From the NCBI GenBank assembly GCA_002699335.1, contig PACG01000168.1, forward strand, positions 19,045 through 45,882: a stretch of DNA of 26,838 nucleotides. The letters are read 5' to 3'. Source of the stretch: Candidatus Poribacteria bacterium (GTDB lineage: Bacteria; Poribacteria; WGA-4E; UBA9662). Under the pieces are notes generated by a model, which did no database searches, had not been told where the DNA came from, and was given only the letters and a program-made list of their open reading frames with translations. Made by a program: the position numbers and the translations under genes. The number at the start of each line of letters is the position of its first letter. The first letter of the stretch is position 1. Below are positions 1 to 10,228 of the stretch, in pieces.

Positions 1-100
1 AGGGTAAACATACTAAACCTGCTGATTGATTTCCCCCTTACCTCTTACTACGTCATACAAGGCTGGATAACTAACAAGGTAGCTTACGAAGGGAGTTCCA

Positions 101-1819
101 ATGTCACTCAATATCCCACGACAAACATACGCAGACCTCTACGGGCCAACCGTCGGCGATAAAGTTCGTCTTGCCGACACCGAACTATTCATCGAAGTAG
201 AAAATGACCATACTGCTTACGGTGATGAATCGAAATTTGGTGGAGGTAAAACGCTACGTGATGGCATGGGACAGATGCCTGGAGTTACGAGAGATCAAGG
301 TACACTCGATTTAGTGTTAACCAATGCTTTAATCTTAGATTACTGGGGAGTTGTCAAAGCCGACATCGGGGTCCGAAACGGAAAATTTGTCGGCATCGGT
401 AAAGCGGGAAATCCTAATCTAATGGAAGGTGTCAGTCAGGATATGATTGTGGGCACAGGCACAGAAGTCATTGCTGCCGAGGGCATGATTGTGACGCCGG
501 GCGGGCTTGACGTTCATATCCACTTCATCTGCCCACAGCAGGTTAACGAGGCCCTTTCATCAGGAATTACAACAATGATTGGTGGTGGAACCGGACCTGC
601 AACCGGCACCAACGCAACGACCTGTACACCTGGTGTTTGGAACATTGAGCGGATGCTTGAGTCTGCTGAAGGATTCCCAATCAACCTCGGTTTTTTAGGC
701 AAGGGCAACTCGTCGCTGCCAGAATCGCTCCGTGAACAGATCGAAGCCGGGGCGTTGGGGCTAAAACTGCACGAGGATTGGGGCACAACTCCTGCTGCTA
801 TTGACTGTAGTCTTTCAGTTGCCGACGAATACGACGTTCAAGTTGCAATTCATACTGATACACTAAACGAGGCAGGTTTCGTTGAGGATTCTATCGCTGC
901 CTTCAAAGGACGAACGATTCATACTTACCATACAGAAGGGGCCGGTGGTGGGCACGCACCAGATATCATCAAAGTCTGTGGTGAGCGCAATGTGCTTGCC
1001 TCTTCGACAAATCCGACGCGCCCATTCACAGTCAACACCATCGATGAACATCTCGATATGCTGATGGTATGCCACCATCTAGATTCTTCAATTCCTGAAG
1101 ATCTAGCCTTTGCTGAATCCCGTATTCGTCCGGAGACCATTGCCGCCGAAGATATCCTTCACGACCTAGGCGCATTTAGCATGATGGCGTCCGATTCACA
1201 AGCGATGGGGCGTGTCGGTGAGGTTATTCTCCGAACGTGGCAGACAGCGCACAAGATGAAAGTGCAACGTGGCCGCCTTAGTGAAGAAGCCGGGGATAAC
1301 GATAATGCTCGCCTAAAACGCTACATTGCAAAATATACCATCAATCCGGCGATCGCACACGGAATTAGCGACCACATCGGTTCGATTGAGGTTGGTAAGA
1401 TGGCAGATCTGGTCGTGTGGGATCCGGCGTTCTTCGGCGTCAAACCACAACTGGTACTTAAAGGCGGATTCCTCGTTTGGGCGGCTATGGGGGATGCCAA
1501 CGCATCGATTCCGACGCCACAACCTGTTTTGGGAAGACCGATGTTTGGGGCATTTGGGCGTGTACCTTACACCGCGTCTTGTACGTTCGTTTCACAATCT
1601 GCCTTGGAACGGGAAGTTGGCAGTCGTCTCGGCCTACAAAAGCCAACGGTCGCGGTAAAAAATTGTCGTGATCTGGACAAGTCATCGATGATTCATAACA
1701 ACTACTTACCACAAATCAAGGTCAACCCGGAGACTTATGAAGTTCTGGCAGATGGCGAACTCTTGACTTGCGAGCCGGCCGAAGTGCTTCCGATGGCACA
1801 ACGGTATTTTCTATTTTGA
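101..1819 (+). CDS. ureC: Urease alpha (catalytic) subunit UreC
   Basis: Catalytic subunit of nickel urease, hydrolysing urea to ammonia and carbamate in the cytoplasm. At 572 residues it has the usual length. All active-site residues are visible: Ni ligands H139 and H141 (DVHIHF), the Lys to be carbamylated K222 ([10 protein letters not shown]), H251 ([10 protein letters not shown]), H277 ([12 protein letters not shown]), the flap Cys-His pair C324-H325 (MVCHHLD), and D365 ([10 protein letters not shown]). The numbering runs five ahead of the Klebsiella enzyme. The C-terminus ends in RYFLF as expected. The ATG has GGGAG a few bases upstream. First of four urease genes on this strand; ureA and ureB (or a fused form) would lie left of the window. 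It looks intact and functional. Confidence 0.98.
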   Translation: MSLNIPRQTYADLYGPTVGDKVRLADTELFIEVENDHTAYGDESKFGGGKTLRDGMGQMPGVTRDQGTLDLVLTNALILDYWGVVKADIGVRNGKFVGIGKAGNPNLMEGVSQDMIVGTGTEVIAAEGMIVTPGGLDVHIHFICPQQVNEALSSGITTMIGGGTGPATGTNATTCTPGVWNIERMLESAEGFPINLGFLGKGNSSLPESLREQIEAGALGLKLHEDWGTTPAAIDCSLSVADEYDVQVAIHTDTLNEAGFVEDSIAAFKGRTIHTYHTEGAGGGHAPDIIKVCGERNVLASSTNPTRPFTVNTIDEHLDMLMVCHHLDSSIPEDLAFAESRIRPETIAAEDILHDLGAFSMMASDSQAMGRVGEVILRTWQTAHKMKVQRGRLSEEAGDNDNARLKRYIAKYTINPAIAHGISDHIGSIEVGKMADLVVWDPAFFGVKPQLVLKGGFLVWAAMGDANASIPTPQPVLGRPMFGAFGRVPYTASCTFVSQSALEREVGSRLGLQKPTVAVKNCRDLDKSSMIHNNYLPQIKVNPETYEVLADGELLTCEPAEVLPMAQRYFLF

Positions 1820-1885
1820 CCAGAAAGAAGGCTAAGAGGCAATACATGAAGGCCAGGAATAGATGTTAAATACTATGGTTTACCG

Positions 1886-2335
1886 ATGATTGTCGTCGAA
1901 AAGATTATCACAACACCGCGCGATCTATTCTCTTCCGAGCGTGATTCATTACCACTTGATTGGGAAGCACGTCAAAAATGCCGTCAAAGATTGAAAACGG
2001 TGGCCGGCCGGGAAGTCGGATTGGCACTTCCTACGGGCACAGTTCTATCACCGGGCGACGTGTTGTATCGAGATGAAGAGGTTGAAATCGTCATCGAAGG
2101 TGTTGATGAGAAGGTCATTGTCATGCATCCCCAAACCCGCAAAGAGTTTGGTCTGGCTTGCCACCAAATCGGGAATCTCCACCGTCCCATTGGGTTTGAC
2201 GGCGATGCGATTCTCATCCCCTACGAGCCTGTCCTTGAAAAACAGTTTGAGCGATTCGGCTTCAAATATACTCTCGAGCGACGAATCTTCACGCATGCTA
2301 GTCGACAAACACTCCCCCATTCACATGTCCGTTGA
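1886..2335 (+). CDS. ureE: Urease accessory metallochaperone UreE
   Basis: UreE delivers nickel to the UreDFG-apo-urease complex. The 149-residue product has the family length. The N-terminal part (roughly 1-70) fits the UreE peptide-binding domain with GREVGLALPTGTVLSPGDVL, and the C-terminal part has the core motif GNLHRPIGFDGDAILIPYEP followed by a long helix region. The C-terminal tail has only two His (LPHSHVR), far less than the His-rich tail of Klebsiella UreE, so it probably acts as a chaperone and not as a nickel store. It starts 66 bases after ureC with no strong ribosome binding site, and its last codons overlap ureF. Confidence 0.93.
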   Translation: MIVVEKIITTPRDLFSSERDSLPLDWEARQKCRQRLKTVAGREVGLALPTGTVLSPGDVLYRDEEVEIVIEGVDEKVIVMHPQTRKEFGLACHQIGNLHRPIGFDGDAILIPYEPVLEKQFERFGFKYTLERRIFTHASRQTLPHSHVR

Positions 2336-3023
2336 TAGCCATCGGGACGATGATACTTTACTCTCACTTTTTCAGCTAATCGACAGCTCTTTCCCAACTG
2401 GCAGTTTTGCTCACTCATTTGGTCTCGAAACCTATACTCAATATGGTCTTGTCAACGACCGGTGGACGTTTGAGACGTACCTTCGGTCAGTTCTCCAACA
2501 TGGTGTCCGAAACGGAGATGCGGTTGCAGTGACATTAGCATATAAAACGACTGACATCGAATATATCATTGACCTAGACACCCGGCTCACGGCACTCAAA
2601 ACCCCCGACGAATCTCGCCAAGGAAGCATCAAAACTGGCAAGCAATTTCTGCGAAACGCCAATCGACTCTTTGACCATGAAAAATTGGATGCCTATAGGG
2701 CATGCATCCAATCTGGAAAATGTGCTGGTCATCATGCAATTGCCTACGGTCTAGTGACACAATCCGCCTCAATTGATCTGCACACATCGCTGCTTGGCTA
2801 TCTGCACGCTTATGTCGTCGGACAAGTTTCAGCGGCGATTCGACTCATCCCGCTTGGTGCAACCGACGGGCAACTGGTGATTCAAGCTGTTCATCCGGAG
2901 TTGGTTGAAATTGCAACATTTGTAGAGTGCGCAGAACCAGGAAATCTAGGTAACTTCACACCAGGACTCGATATTCGGAGCATGCAGCACGAGCGACTCT
3001 ATTCGCGTCTTTTTGTGTCGTAA
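2325..3023 (+). CDS. ureF: Urease accessory protein UreF
   Basis: UreF is a GTPase-regulating scaffold in the urease maturation complex. The family hallmark near the N-terminus is clear (LLSLFQLIDSSFPTGSFAHSFGLE), as is the C-terminal part with LGYLHAYVVGQVSAAIRLIPLGATDGQ. I chose the ATG at 2325, giving 232 residues, because it places the hallmark about 12 residues in, as in known UreF proteins. An in-frame ATG at 2295 is possible. The open frame extends much further upstream, but that part lies inside ureE in another frame. The start overlaps the end of ureE by 11 bases and has no ribosome binding site, so it is probably translated by coupling to ureE. Confidence 0.92.
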   Translation: MSVDSHRDDDTLLSLFQLIDSSFPTGSFAHSFGLETYTQYGLVNDRWTFETYLRSVLQHGVRNGDAVAVTLAYKTTDIEYIIDLDTRLTALKTPDESRQGSIKTGKQFLRNANRLFDHEKLDAYRACIQSGKCAGHHAIAYGLVTQSASIDLHTSLLGYLHAYVVGQVSAAIRLIPLGATDGQLVIQAVHPELVEIATFVECAEPGNLGNFTPGLDIRSMQHERLYSRLFVS

Positions 3024-3248
3024 AATCTAACTCGACTTTGCCGCAAATATAGGGGGGGCACTCCGATTGCCCAACAAAGAAAACCCCACCAAGAAATCGA
3101 TGACGCGAAAAATAGATTTAGTCTACAGATCTAATCGAAGGGTAGTCATACACCAATTGTGGCAAAGCAACCAATGAACAATCACCGAATCGGGAAACTT
3201 CGGTCCTTCGATTTTTTTAAGAGAACGACATTATAAAAGGGAGATTCC
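3024..3248 (+). other. Gap between ureF and ureG inside the urease operon
   Basis: These 225 bases interrupt an otherwise tight operon. I see no convincing gene: a 25-codon open frame from the ATG at 3101 has no ribosome binding site. A G-rich tract near 3052 is followed by a short possible hairpin (GGGCA/TGCCC) without a T tract. Just before ureG there is a good ribosome binding site (AAAGGGAG) and a TATAAA at 3232-3237 without a clear -35 partner. Confidence 0.5.
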
Positions 3249-3857
3249 GTGAAGCTTTTGAAACTGGGCATTGGTGGACCGGTTGGTTCTGGGAAGACCG
3301 CGTTGATTGAAAACCTCTGCAAAGCGATGGGGGATCGCTATGAATTAGCGGCAATCACCAACGACATCTATACCCGTGAAGATGCAGAGATTCTCTTGCG
3401 CGTTGAAGCACTACCGGCAGAACGAATCCTTGGCGTTGAAACCGGCGGTTGTCCCCACACCGCTATCCGTGAAGATATTTCCGGGAACTTGGAAGCCGTT
3501 GAGCAGATGTGTCACAGTTTTCCGAATCTGGATATTCTGTTTCTCGAAAGTGGTGGAGACAATCTAGCGGCCTTTTTTAGCCCCGAACTTGTCGATGCAG
3601 CGATTTACGTGATAGATGTCGCGGGCGGCGATAAAATTCCGCGTAAAGGCGGGCCGGGAATTACGCGCTCAGATCTGCTTGTTATCAATAAAATCGATCT
3701 GGCGGAATATGTAGGAGCCGACCTAACTGTCATGGAAAAAGACACAAGGACTATGCGTGGCACGAAACCTTTTGTGTTCACAGATTTGCGGTCTGGCGAA
3801 GGGGTGAGCGAAATTATCACTTGGATTCAGAAAGAGTTGCTCTTTACGTACGACTGA
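3249..3857 (+). CDS. ureG: Urease accessory GTPase UreG
   Basis: UreG is the SIMIBI-class GTPase that powers nickel insertion into urease. The 202-residue length is typical. Visible motifs are the P-loop GPVGSGKT (residues 10-17), the nickel-binding CPH at C68-H70 (ETGGCPH), ESGGDNLAA in the Walker B region, and the guanine-specificity motif NKIDLA. It begins with GTG, supported by AAAGGGAG about six bases upstream. It follows ureF after an unusual 225-base gap. No ureD/ureH follows before the opposite-strand tgt gene. Confidence 0.97.
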   Translation: MKLLKLGIGGPVGSGKTALIENLCKAMGDRYELAAITNDIYTREDAEILLRVEALPAERILGVETGGCPHTAIREDISGNLEAVEQMCHSFPNLDILFLESGGDNLAAFFSPELVDAAIYVIDVAGGDKIPRKGGPGITRSDLLVINKIDLAEYVGADLTVMEKDTRTMRGTKPFVFTDLRSGEGVSEIITWIQKELLFTYD

Positions 3858-3926
3858 TTGTGTATATAGTACGGGGACAATCTTACGTTTCCTGTCGTTT
3901 TTTCAACCCATCTAATATCCAAAACT

Positions 3927-5701
<1,775 letters not shown>

Positions 5702-5708
5702 GAGGTCA

Positions 5709-5738
5709 ATTGTAGCAAAAGCATGTCCGAGATTTCAA
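5709..5738 (-). promoter_or_regulatory. Predicted sigma-70 type promoter of the TPR lipoprotein-tgt unit
   Basis: Reading the minus strand, TTGAAA (5738-5733) is followed after 18 bases by TACAAT (5714-5709). Transcription would start near 5702, next to the ATG at 5701. The promoter lies back to back with the tRNA-Asn promoter; the two -35 boxes are 7 bases apart. Confidence 0.5.
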
Positions 5739-5745
5739 AAAAGTC

Positions 5746-5774
5746 TTGCGCTTGTTGGGGGTGGTATGTATAAT
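5746..5774 (+). promoter_or_regulatory. Predicted promoter of tRNA-Asn
   Basis: TTGCGC (5746-5751), a 17-base spacer and a perfect TATAAT (5769-5774) lie 26 bases before the mature tRNA 5' end. The -10 is consensus; the -35 keeps only TTG. Confidence 0.6.
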
Positions 5775-5800
5775 AGCGAGTGTACCGAATCGGTGCAGTT

Positions 5801-5873
5801 TCCTCCGTAGCTCAGTTGGTAGAGCGGGTGGCTGTTAACCACTAGGTCGGCGGTTCGAGCCCGTCCGGGGGAG
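5801..5873 (+). tRNA. tRNA-Asn (anticodon GTT)
   Basis: A complete 73-base cloverleaf without an encoded CCA. The acceptor stem TCCTCCG pairs with CGGGGGA (one T-G wobble) with discriminator G. The D stem is GCTC/GAGC, the anticodon stem GGTGG/CCACT with loop CTGTTAA and anticodon GTT, and the T arm GGCGG-TTCGAGC-CCGTC. GTT decodes Asn codons. It has its own promoter upstream and a strong hairpin terminator starting five bases after the 3' end, so it appears to be a single-gene transcript. No variable-arm or loop abnormalities are seen. Confidence 0.97.
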
Positions 5874-5877
5874 TTTT

Positions 5878-5916
5878 AAAAGGTGGCCCAAATTGATTTT
5901 GGGTCGCCTTTTTTGT
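5878..5916 (+). terminator. Rho-independent terminator after tRNA-Asn
   Basis: A 15-base-pair stem (5878-5892 with 5898-5912, two G-T wobbles), a five-base loop TTGAT, and a run of six T from 5909 to 5914. The loop and the sequence just beyond also hold a possible promoter for the next gene. Confidence 0.9.
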
Positions 5917-5922
5917 TATAAT
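5893..5922 (+). promoter_or_regulatory. Predicted promoter of the DUF1501 gene, nested in the tRNA terminator
   Basis: TTGATT (5893-5898) lies in the terminator loop and TATAAT (5917-5922) just after the T tract, 18 bases apart. The start site would be about 30 bases before the GTG start of the DUF1501 gene. Confidence 0.5.
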
Positions 5923-5957
5923 CTACCCGCAAATAACCAGCTAACGAGGTGACAACC

Positions 5958-7256
5958 GTGCTGTTCAACCCTCGCGATCCTTCAGTCCCGGATTTTCACC
6001 CACGAGACCTGTCTCGACGGAAGTTTATCCAAGTCGGACTGAGTGGCCTTATTGGTGCTATCGCTTGGAAACATGCGTGCTTCTCTGCCGTAGCCGGATC
6101 GGCCAAACCCCGTCCGCTAGCAGAACACTGCATTGTCATGTTTATGAACGGTGGACCGAGCCAACTGGATACCTTTGACCCCAAACCCAACTCAGTCAAT
6201 GGTGGTACTTTCAAAGCCATTAAGACCAATGTACCCGATCTACAATTTGCCGAGACCTTGCCGCTGTTAGCAGAACAAGCCCATCATTTGACGGTCATCC
6301 GCTCCATGGTGACGCAAGAAGGCAATCATGAACGGGCACGCTATCTGCTCCATACCGGTTACGCCCCAACCGGGGTGGTTAAGCATCCAACCCTTGGCTC
6401 ACTGATCTCCCACTATTTGGGGAATGAAAGCTTTGAGTTGCCTCACTGCATCAACATCAATTCACCGGGCTATAATAGCGGTTTCCTGAATGCGGCACAC
6501 GATCCATTTGTGGTCAACAATCCGATGAAGCCGATCGATGATATCGACTATCCGGCGCAGATGGACGCCCACCGCTTTCAACAGCGTCTTCAGATGCTAC
6601 AAAATCTAGAAAAGGACTTTCTGCTGGATCGTGCAGGTAGAAGTGCCGAAGCCCACCAGGCCGTTTATAATAAAGCTAATAAACTGATTAACTCCGTACG
6701 CAAGAAAGCCTTTGAGTTACACGAAGAACCTATTGCCCTGCGGGAAGCTTATGGCATGAATCAGTTTGGTCAGGGTTGCTTAATGGCGCGTCGATTGGTA
6801 GAACAAGGAGTCAAGTTTATCGAGGTTTCCCTCGATGGGTGGGATACGCACAGCGATAACTTCAGTCGGGTCGGCAATCTGATGAATGTAATCGATCCCG
6901 CCTTTGCAACCTTGATTGACGATTTATCTGAACGCGAACTGTTGGATAAAACCCTGGTAGTTTGGCTAGGTGAGTTTGGTCGTACTCCTAAGATCAACAA
7001 AGACGAAGGGCGAGACCATTTTCCTAATGGCTGGTCGATGGTATTAGCTGGAGGTGGTGTTCGAGGAGGGCAAGCAATCGGAGCCACCGATAAAGATGGA
7101 ACTAAGGTCTTGGGTAATTCGATTTCGGTGCAAGACATGCTTGCATCGCTTTGTTTCGCGTTGGGGATCGACCATAATCTGGAAAATCACTCACGGGCAG
7201 GCCGTCCGATTCGGGTGGTCAACGAAGGTAACGTGATCCAACCACTGTTTGTCTAG
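5958..7256 (+). CDS. DUF1501 family protein with Tat-like signal
   Basis: A 432-residue DUF1501 protein of the alkaline phosphatase/sulfatase-like superfamily, biochemical role unknown. Near the N-terminus SRRKFIQVGLSGLIGA is a twin-arginine signal, so export folded is likely. The core shows FMNGGPSQLDTFDPKP, the EGNHERARYLLHTGY segment, the domain's VSLDGWDTHSDNF, and LGEFGRTPKINKDEGRDHFP with LAGGGVRGGQAIGATD. In Planctomycetes and related bacteria DUF1501 genes usually pair with DUF1549/DUF1553 cytochrome proteins; here the partner is a TPR lipoprotein three bases downstream. I prefer the GTG at 5958, six bases after GAGGTG; an in-frame GTG at 5949 lies inside that ribosome binding site. 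Confidence 0.9.
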   Translation: MLFNPRDPSVPDFHPRDLSRRKFIQVGLSGLIGAIAWKHACFSAVAGSAKPRPLAEHCIVMFMNGGPSQLDTFDPKPNSVNGGTFKAIKTNVPDLQFAETLPLLAEQAHHLTVIRSMVTQEGNHERARYLLHTGYAPTGVVKHPTLGSLISHYLGNESFELPHCININSPGYNSGFLNAAHDPFVVNNPMKPIDDIDYPAQMDAHRFQQRLQMLQNLEKDFLLDRAGRSAEAHQAVYNKANKLINSVRKKAFELHEEPIALREAYGMNQFGQGCLMARRLVEQGVKFIEVSLDGWDTHSDNFSRVGNLMNVIDPAFATLIDDLSERELLDKTLVVWLGEFGRTPKINKDEGRDHFPNGWSMVLAGGGVRGGQAIGATDKDGTKVLGNSISVQDMLASLCFALGIDHNLENHSRAGRPIRVVNEGNVIQPLFV

Positions 7257-7259
7257 CTT

Positions 7260-8483
7260 ATGCCTCTGCTCACGGTATTTCTGGCACTTCTGGTCCTAAA
7301 CGCTTGTCATTTGACAACGACGGCAACACCACACTTCGCTGATCCGAATCTGGCTTTACGACACTATGCGCAGGTAGTGGAAGCCCATCCGGATTCAGAA
7401 GCAGCACAAGAGGCGTATCTGAAAGCTGCGCAGATTTACTACCACCAGTTGAACAATACTGAAAAAGGACTCTCTATTTTTCAGGAAATTGTCGACCGAC
7501 AACCAACCTCTCCCCAAGCAGGGGTAGCTCTATGGACATTGGCAGAACACGACTTTTCGCAGAAAAATTATAGTCGGGCTCAGGATCGATACCTACAGTA
7601 TACCCTCGATTTTTCTAACCATCAGCCGGCAGTTTTAGCCCGAAGACGAATTGCCGACTGTCTGTTTCACCAGGCTCGATACGACGATGCGCTTCAACGC
7701 TATCAAGATTACGGACAGAGATTTGCCAAAGTAGAAGACCAGCCCCAAGTTTTGCTGCGCATCGCCGAGATTTACACCCGGACCCATCAAGTAGATCTGG
7801 CCCAGCAGACTTACGCTCGCCTGTTAGTAGACTTTCCGCAAACAAAGAATTCGGTACAGCAGAAACTGAAAGCTTTGGGAGGGGAAATTGTTGCTGAACG
7901 GACGATGACTCCCGAGGCTCCAATACAAAGAACCGATACTGAAAGTCGGAGACGGCAAACCTCTGAAGCGGGGATCGGCCCGCTATCCCGACCAAATGCC
8001 AGTGCCGAACTTGCCAGTTGGAAATCTTCGCTGACTTTCAAGCACAATGCTCAACAACTTCTACGGGAAAGTGGTATGTTGGAGGTGGGAGAGGTAAGGG
8101 AAAGCTTGGCCAGTGACGGAGTTTTGCTGGATGACGTGGTAATGAGTCTGGGTCAGCAGTTTTACATGATGGGTGATTATCTTCGAGCTGGAGCGTGTTT
8201 AGAAAAAACTGTAGCCCTGGGCATTCAGAAGCCGGAAGTCTATCTAAAACTGGGGGTCTGCTACAAGAAAGCGGGTGCCTGGGACTTAGCCCGGCAAACG
8301 TTTGTAGACTTAGCCCGAATTGATCTCAACACAATCCACTCGTTGGTAAACGATGCTGAGAGCAAGTTAAGATCAGATCCGGTTTATGCCCAAAAGTCGC
8401 TGGAGATACTGGTTGGGATTTCAACTCAGACAGATCGGGCCATCCGGCAGATTCAACCAGGTCTGATAACAGAAAACCGTTAA
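7260..8483 (+). CDS. TPR-repeat lipoprotein (BamD/YbgF-like)
   Basis: A 407-residue predicted lipoprotein. A short signal peptide ends in the lipobox LNAC (Cys 16). Residues about 25-205 hold successive TPR-like helical pairs resembling the YbgF/BamD type (DPNLALRHYAQVVEAHPDSE, KGLSIFQEIVDRQPTSPQAG, RAQDRYLQYTLDFSNHQPAV, LAQQTYARLLVDFPQTKNS). A Pro/Thr/Arg-rich linker (about 215-245) follows, then a second TPR block (about 295-370). The start lies three bases after the DUF1501 stop with no ribosome binding site, which points to translational coupling and a joint envelope function. The exact function is unknown. Confidence 0.82.
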   Translation: MPLLTVFLALLVLNACHLTTTATPHFADPNLALRHYAQVVEAHPDSEAAQEAYLKAAQIYYHQLNNTEKGLSIFQEIVDRQPTSPQAGVALWTLAEHDFSQKNYSRAQDRYLQYTLDFSNHQPAVLARRRIADCLFHQARYDDALQRYQDYGQRFAKVEDQPQVLLRIAEIYTRTHQVDLAQQTYARLLVDFPQTKNSVQQKLKALGGEIVAERTMTPEAPIQRTDTESRRRQTSEAGIGPLSRPNASAELASWKSSLTFKHNAQQLLRESGMLEVGEVRESLASDGVLLDDVVMSLGQQFYMMGDYLRAGACLEKTVALGIQKPEVYLKLGVCYKKAGAWDLARQTFVDLARIDLNTIHSLVNDAESKLRSDPVYAQKSLEILVGISTQTDRAIRQIQPGLITENR

Positions 8484-8536
8484 GATGACGCTCAACATGG
8501 CAGCGTTCGTCTAGTTTCAACCTCGGCAAAAAAATT

Positions 8537-8564
8537 GAACGGTTTGGTAAAACAAAACGTCTAA
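8537..8564 (+). promoter_or_regulatory. Possible ECF (sigmaE-like) autoregulatory promoter
   Basis: GAACGG (8537-8542), 16 bases, then GTCTAA (8559-8564) matches the pattern of sigmaE-type promoters (GGAACTT, about 16 bases, GTCTAA). It sits about 45 bases before the ECF sigma gene, where an autoregulated promoter would be expected. The match is by eye and the -35 lacks the TT. Confidence 0.4.
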
Positions 8565-8608
8565 TCATACGATCTGACAGATAGGCATAAGATTTAAAGA
8601 GGTAGCTT

Positions 8609-9214
8609 TTGGAACGAACAGAAACCATTTTGGTCGCTGATCTTCGGGCTGGAGATATGACGGCTCTGGCCATCCTGGTTGGTCAATACCAACATCTGGT
8701 CTATCGATTAGCAATCCAAATTACCAAAAACCTCGACGATGCTAACGATGTGTTGCAAGATACCTTTCTAAAGGTTTACGATTCGATCCACTCTTTTCGC
8801 CATGACTCGGCATTTGAAACCTGGCTGTATCGGATTGTGGTCAATCTATCGATTGACGCGGTTAATCGCCGAAATCGGCGACGAGAATCGCTATTTTCGA
8901 CTGTGGGTGAAACAACGATCCAACAGGAAATTGACCCCAGACAAGATCCAACCCGTGAAGCGGAAAGAAAAGAGCTTCGGGAATGGGTGACGCAAGCTGT
9001 CAACAGCTTATCACTCAACCATCGAACGGTGGTTATTTTGCACGAACTACAAGGACTAAGCCATCCACAGATTGCGGATATTCTCGGTTGCTCAGAAGGT
9101 ACAGTTCGATCTCGTCTCCACTATGCACGAAAAAAATTGCGTATCTTACTTCGCCCTTATACAGGCGTTGCCCGTCATCCCGGAACTGATAAATCACTGC
9201 TGAAGGGAGAATAA
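8609..9214 (+). CDS. ECF-family RNA polymerase sigma factor (RpoE-like)
   Basis: A 201-residue group 4 (ECF) sigma factor that would direct RNA polymerase to a small stress or surface regulon. Region 2 spans about residues 20-90 with the diagnostic DANDVLQDTFLKVYDSIHSF and FETWLYRIVVNLSIDAVNRR. After an acidic linker (about 100-128), region 4 shows LSLNHRTVVILHELQGLSHP and the helix-turn-helix IADILGCSEGTVRSRLHYAR. The start is TTG, supported by AAAGAGGT about six bases upstream. Three bases separate its stop from the anti-sigma gene, the usual sigma/anti-sigma arrangement, and a sigmaE-like promoter element lies upstream. Confidence 0.95.
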   Translation: MERTETILVADLRAGDMTALAILVGQYQHLVYRLAIQITKNLDDANDVLQDTFLKVYDSIHSFRHDSAFETWLYRIVVNLSIDAVNRRNRRRESLFSTVGETTIQQEIDPRQDPTREAERKELREWVTQAVNSLSLNHRTVVILHELQGLSHPQIADILGCSEGTVRSRLHYARKKLRILLRPYTGVARHPGTDKSLLKGE

Positions 9215-9217
9215 GAC

Positions 9218-10126
9218 ATGAGTCTAAGTTGCAAACAGGTACAACGATGTCTCTCTGATTACAACGACAATCTGTTAACCGAGGATCGGCGTACAATGGT
9301 TGCTTGTCATTTAGGGGGTTGCAATTTTTGTCGTTATGCGTTAGAATCTCTCGTCAAGATTCAGGGTTTACTGCAGTATTATCATTCACCACCGTTGCCG
9401 AATCAGGGTCGGGTCTTTACCGATTTACAACAGCGGATCGAAAATCGTCCTGCTGATTTTCTCTGGTGGCGCAGGTTGGGGCGGGTTTTTAGCTTTGAAT
9501 GGAAACTATTATCCCCTTTGACTCGGTATTCAAGTGGATTATTAATTTTTCTGTTTGCCATGGCCATCTTTAAAATCTTTTTGACTAATTCAACTTCGAA
9601 TCTGACGGTTTCCGGTTCCACGCTGAATCAAGGTTCAGGAACTTTGGTACTGTCAGATCCACCTGATAATAGTAGAAGTCTCTTTGCCTTTGATCTTTCA
9701 ACTGAGGATAATCAACGATTTGATCGGCTAATTTTCGCCACATCACAAGCGGCACAACAACAGCTTGGGGACTTAGCTATTACAAGTCAGGTATCAGATT
9801 CACCTGCAGTTTTTGTTAAACAACCCGAGGGTGTTCGACCTCTGGGCGGTAAGGACAGCGATAGAATTAACTTTTTAAAAGTGGGGGATGAAGTTTCTCT
9901 ACTCGATGGAAATGAAGATCTTATGACTGTTACTACCGCTAAATCTACTGTTGAACCAGAAAGTATAGGAGCGAATACATCTGCACTATTCGCATTTTCT
10001 TACAGCGCACCGCCACAGAGCCGTTTGGCCCGAATCAATCGCTTGCCAGAGGTTTTTCGCGAAATGGTTGTGCCGTTAAAACAAGATCCGATACGTGACA
10101 CGAACTTAAGTTTAAATGGACTTTAG
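9218..10126 (+). CDS. ZAS-type membrane anti-sigma factor
   Basis: A 302-residue predicted anti-sigma factor for the preceding ECF sigma. The first 40 residues carry the zinc-binding anti-sigma signature H-x3-C-x2-C (H31, C35, C38 in CHLGGCNFC). One transmembrane helix (about residues 105-122, SGLLIFLFAMAIFKIFL) separates this cytoplasmic domain from about 180 extracytoplasmic residues with no recognised domain. That outer part would sense the envelope signal, probably through regulated proteolysis. The ATG follows AGGGAGA and lies three bases after the sigma stop, so the pair is cotranscribed. Sequence conservation is low, as is usual for this class. Confidence 0.85.
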   Translation: MSLSCKQVQRCLSDYNDNLLTEDRRTMVACHLGGCNFCRYALESLVKIQGLLQYYHSPPLPNQGRVFTDLQQRIENRPADFLWWRRLGRVFSFEWKLLSPLTRYSSGLLIFLFAMAIFKIFLTNSTSNLTVSGSTLNQGSGTLVLSDPPDNSRSLFAFDLSTEDNQRFDRLIFATSQAAQQQLGDLAITSQVSDSPAVFVKQPEGVRPLGGKDSDRINFLKVGDEVSLLDGNEDLMTVTTAKSTVEPESIGANTSALFAFSYSAPPQSRLARINRLPEVFREMVVPLKQDPIRDTNLSLNGL

Positions 10127-10228
10127 TGAATAGTAAATTCTAACATTTACATGCAACCCTTGCTTTGGGGCATGACTTTTGAACATGATTTTGATTTGTA
10201 AGATTAATTTCACAATAAGGAGAGTAAA

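Noticed and set aside
1..100. Tail of a urease beta subunit gene
   Set aside because: One frame stays open over these 100 bases, but its translation does not resemble the end of UreB, so I treat it as upstream non-coding sequence.
3101..3178. A 25-codon open frame from ATG in the ureF-ureG gap
   Set aside because: It has no ribosome binding site, no recognisable sequence and is short enough to arise by chance.
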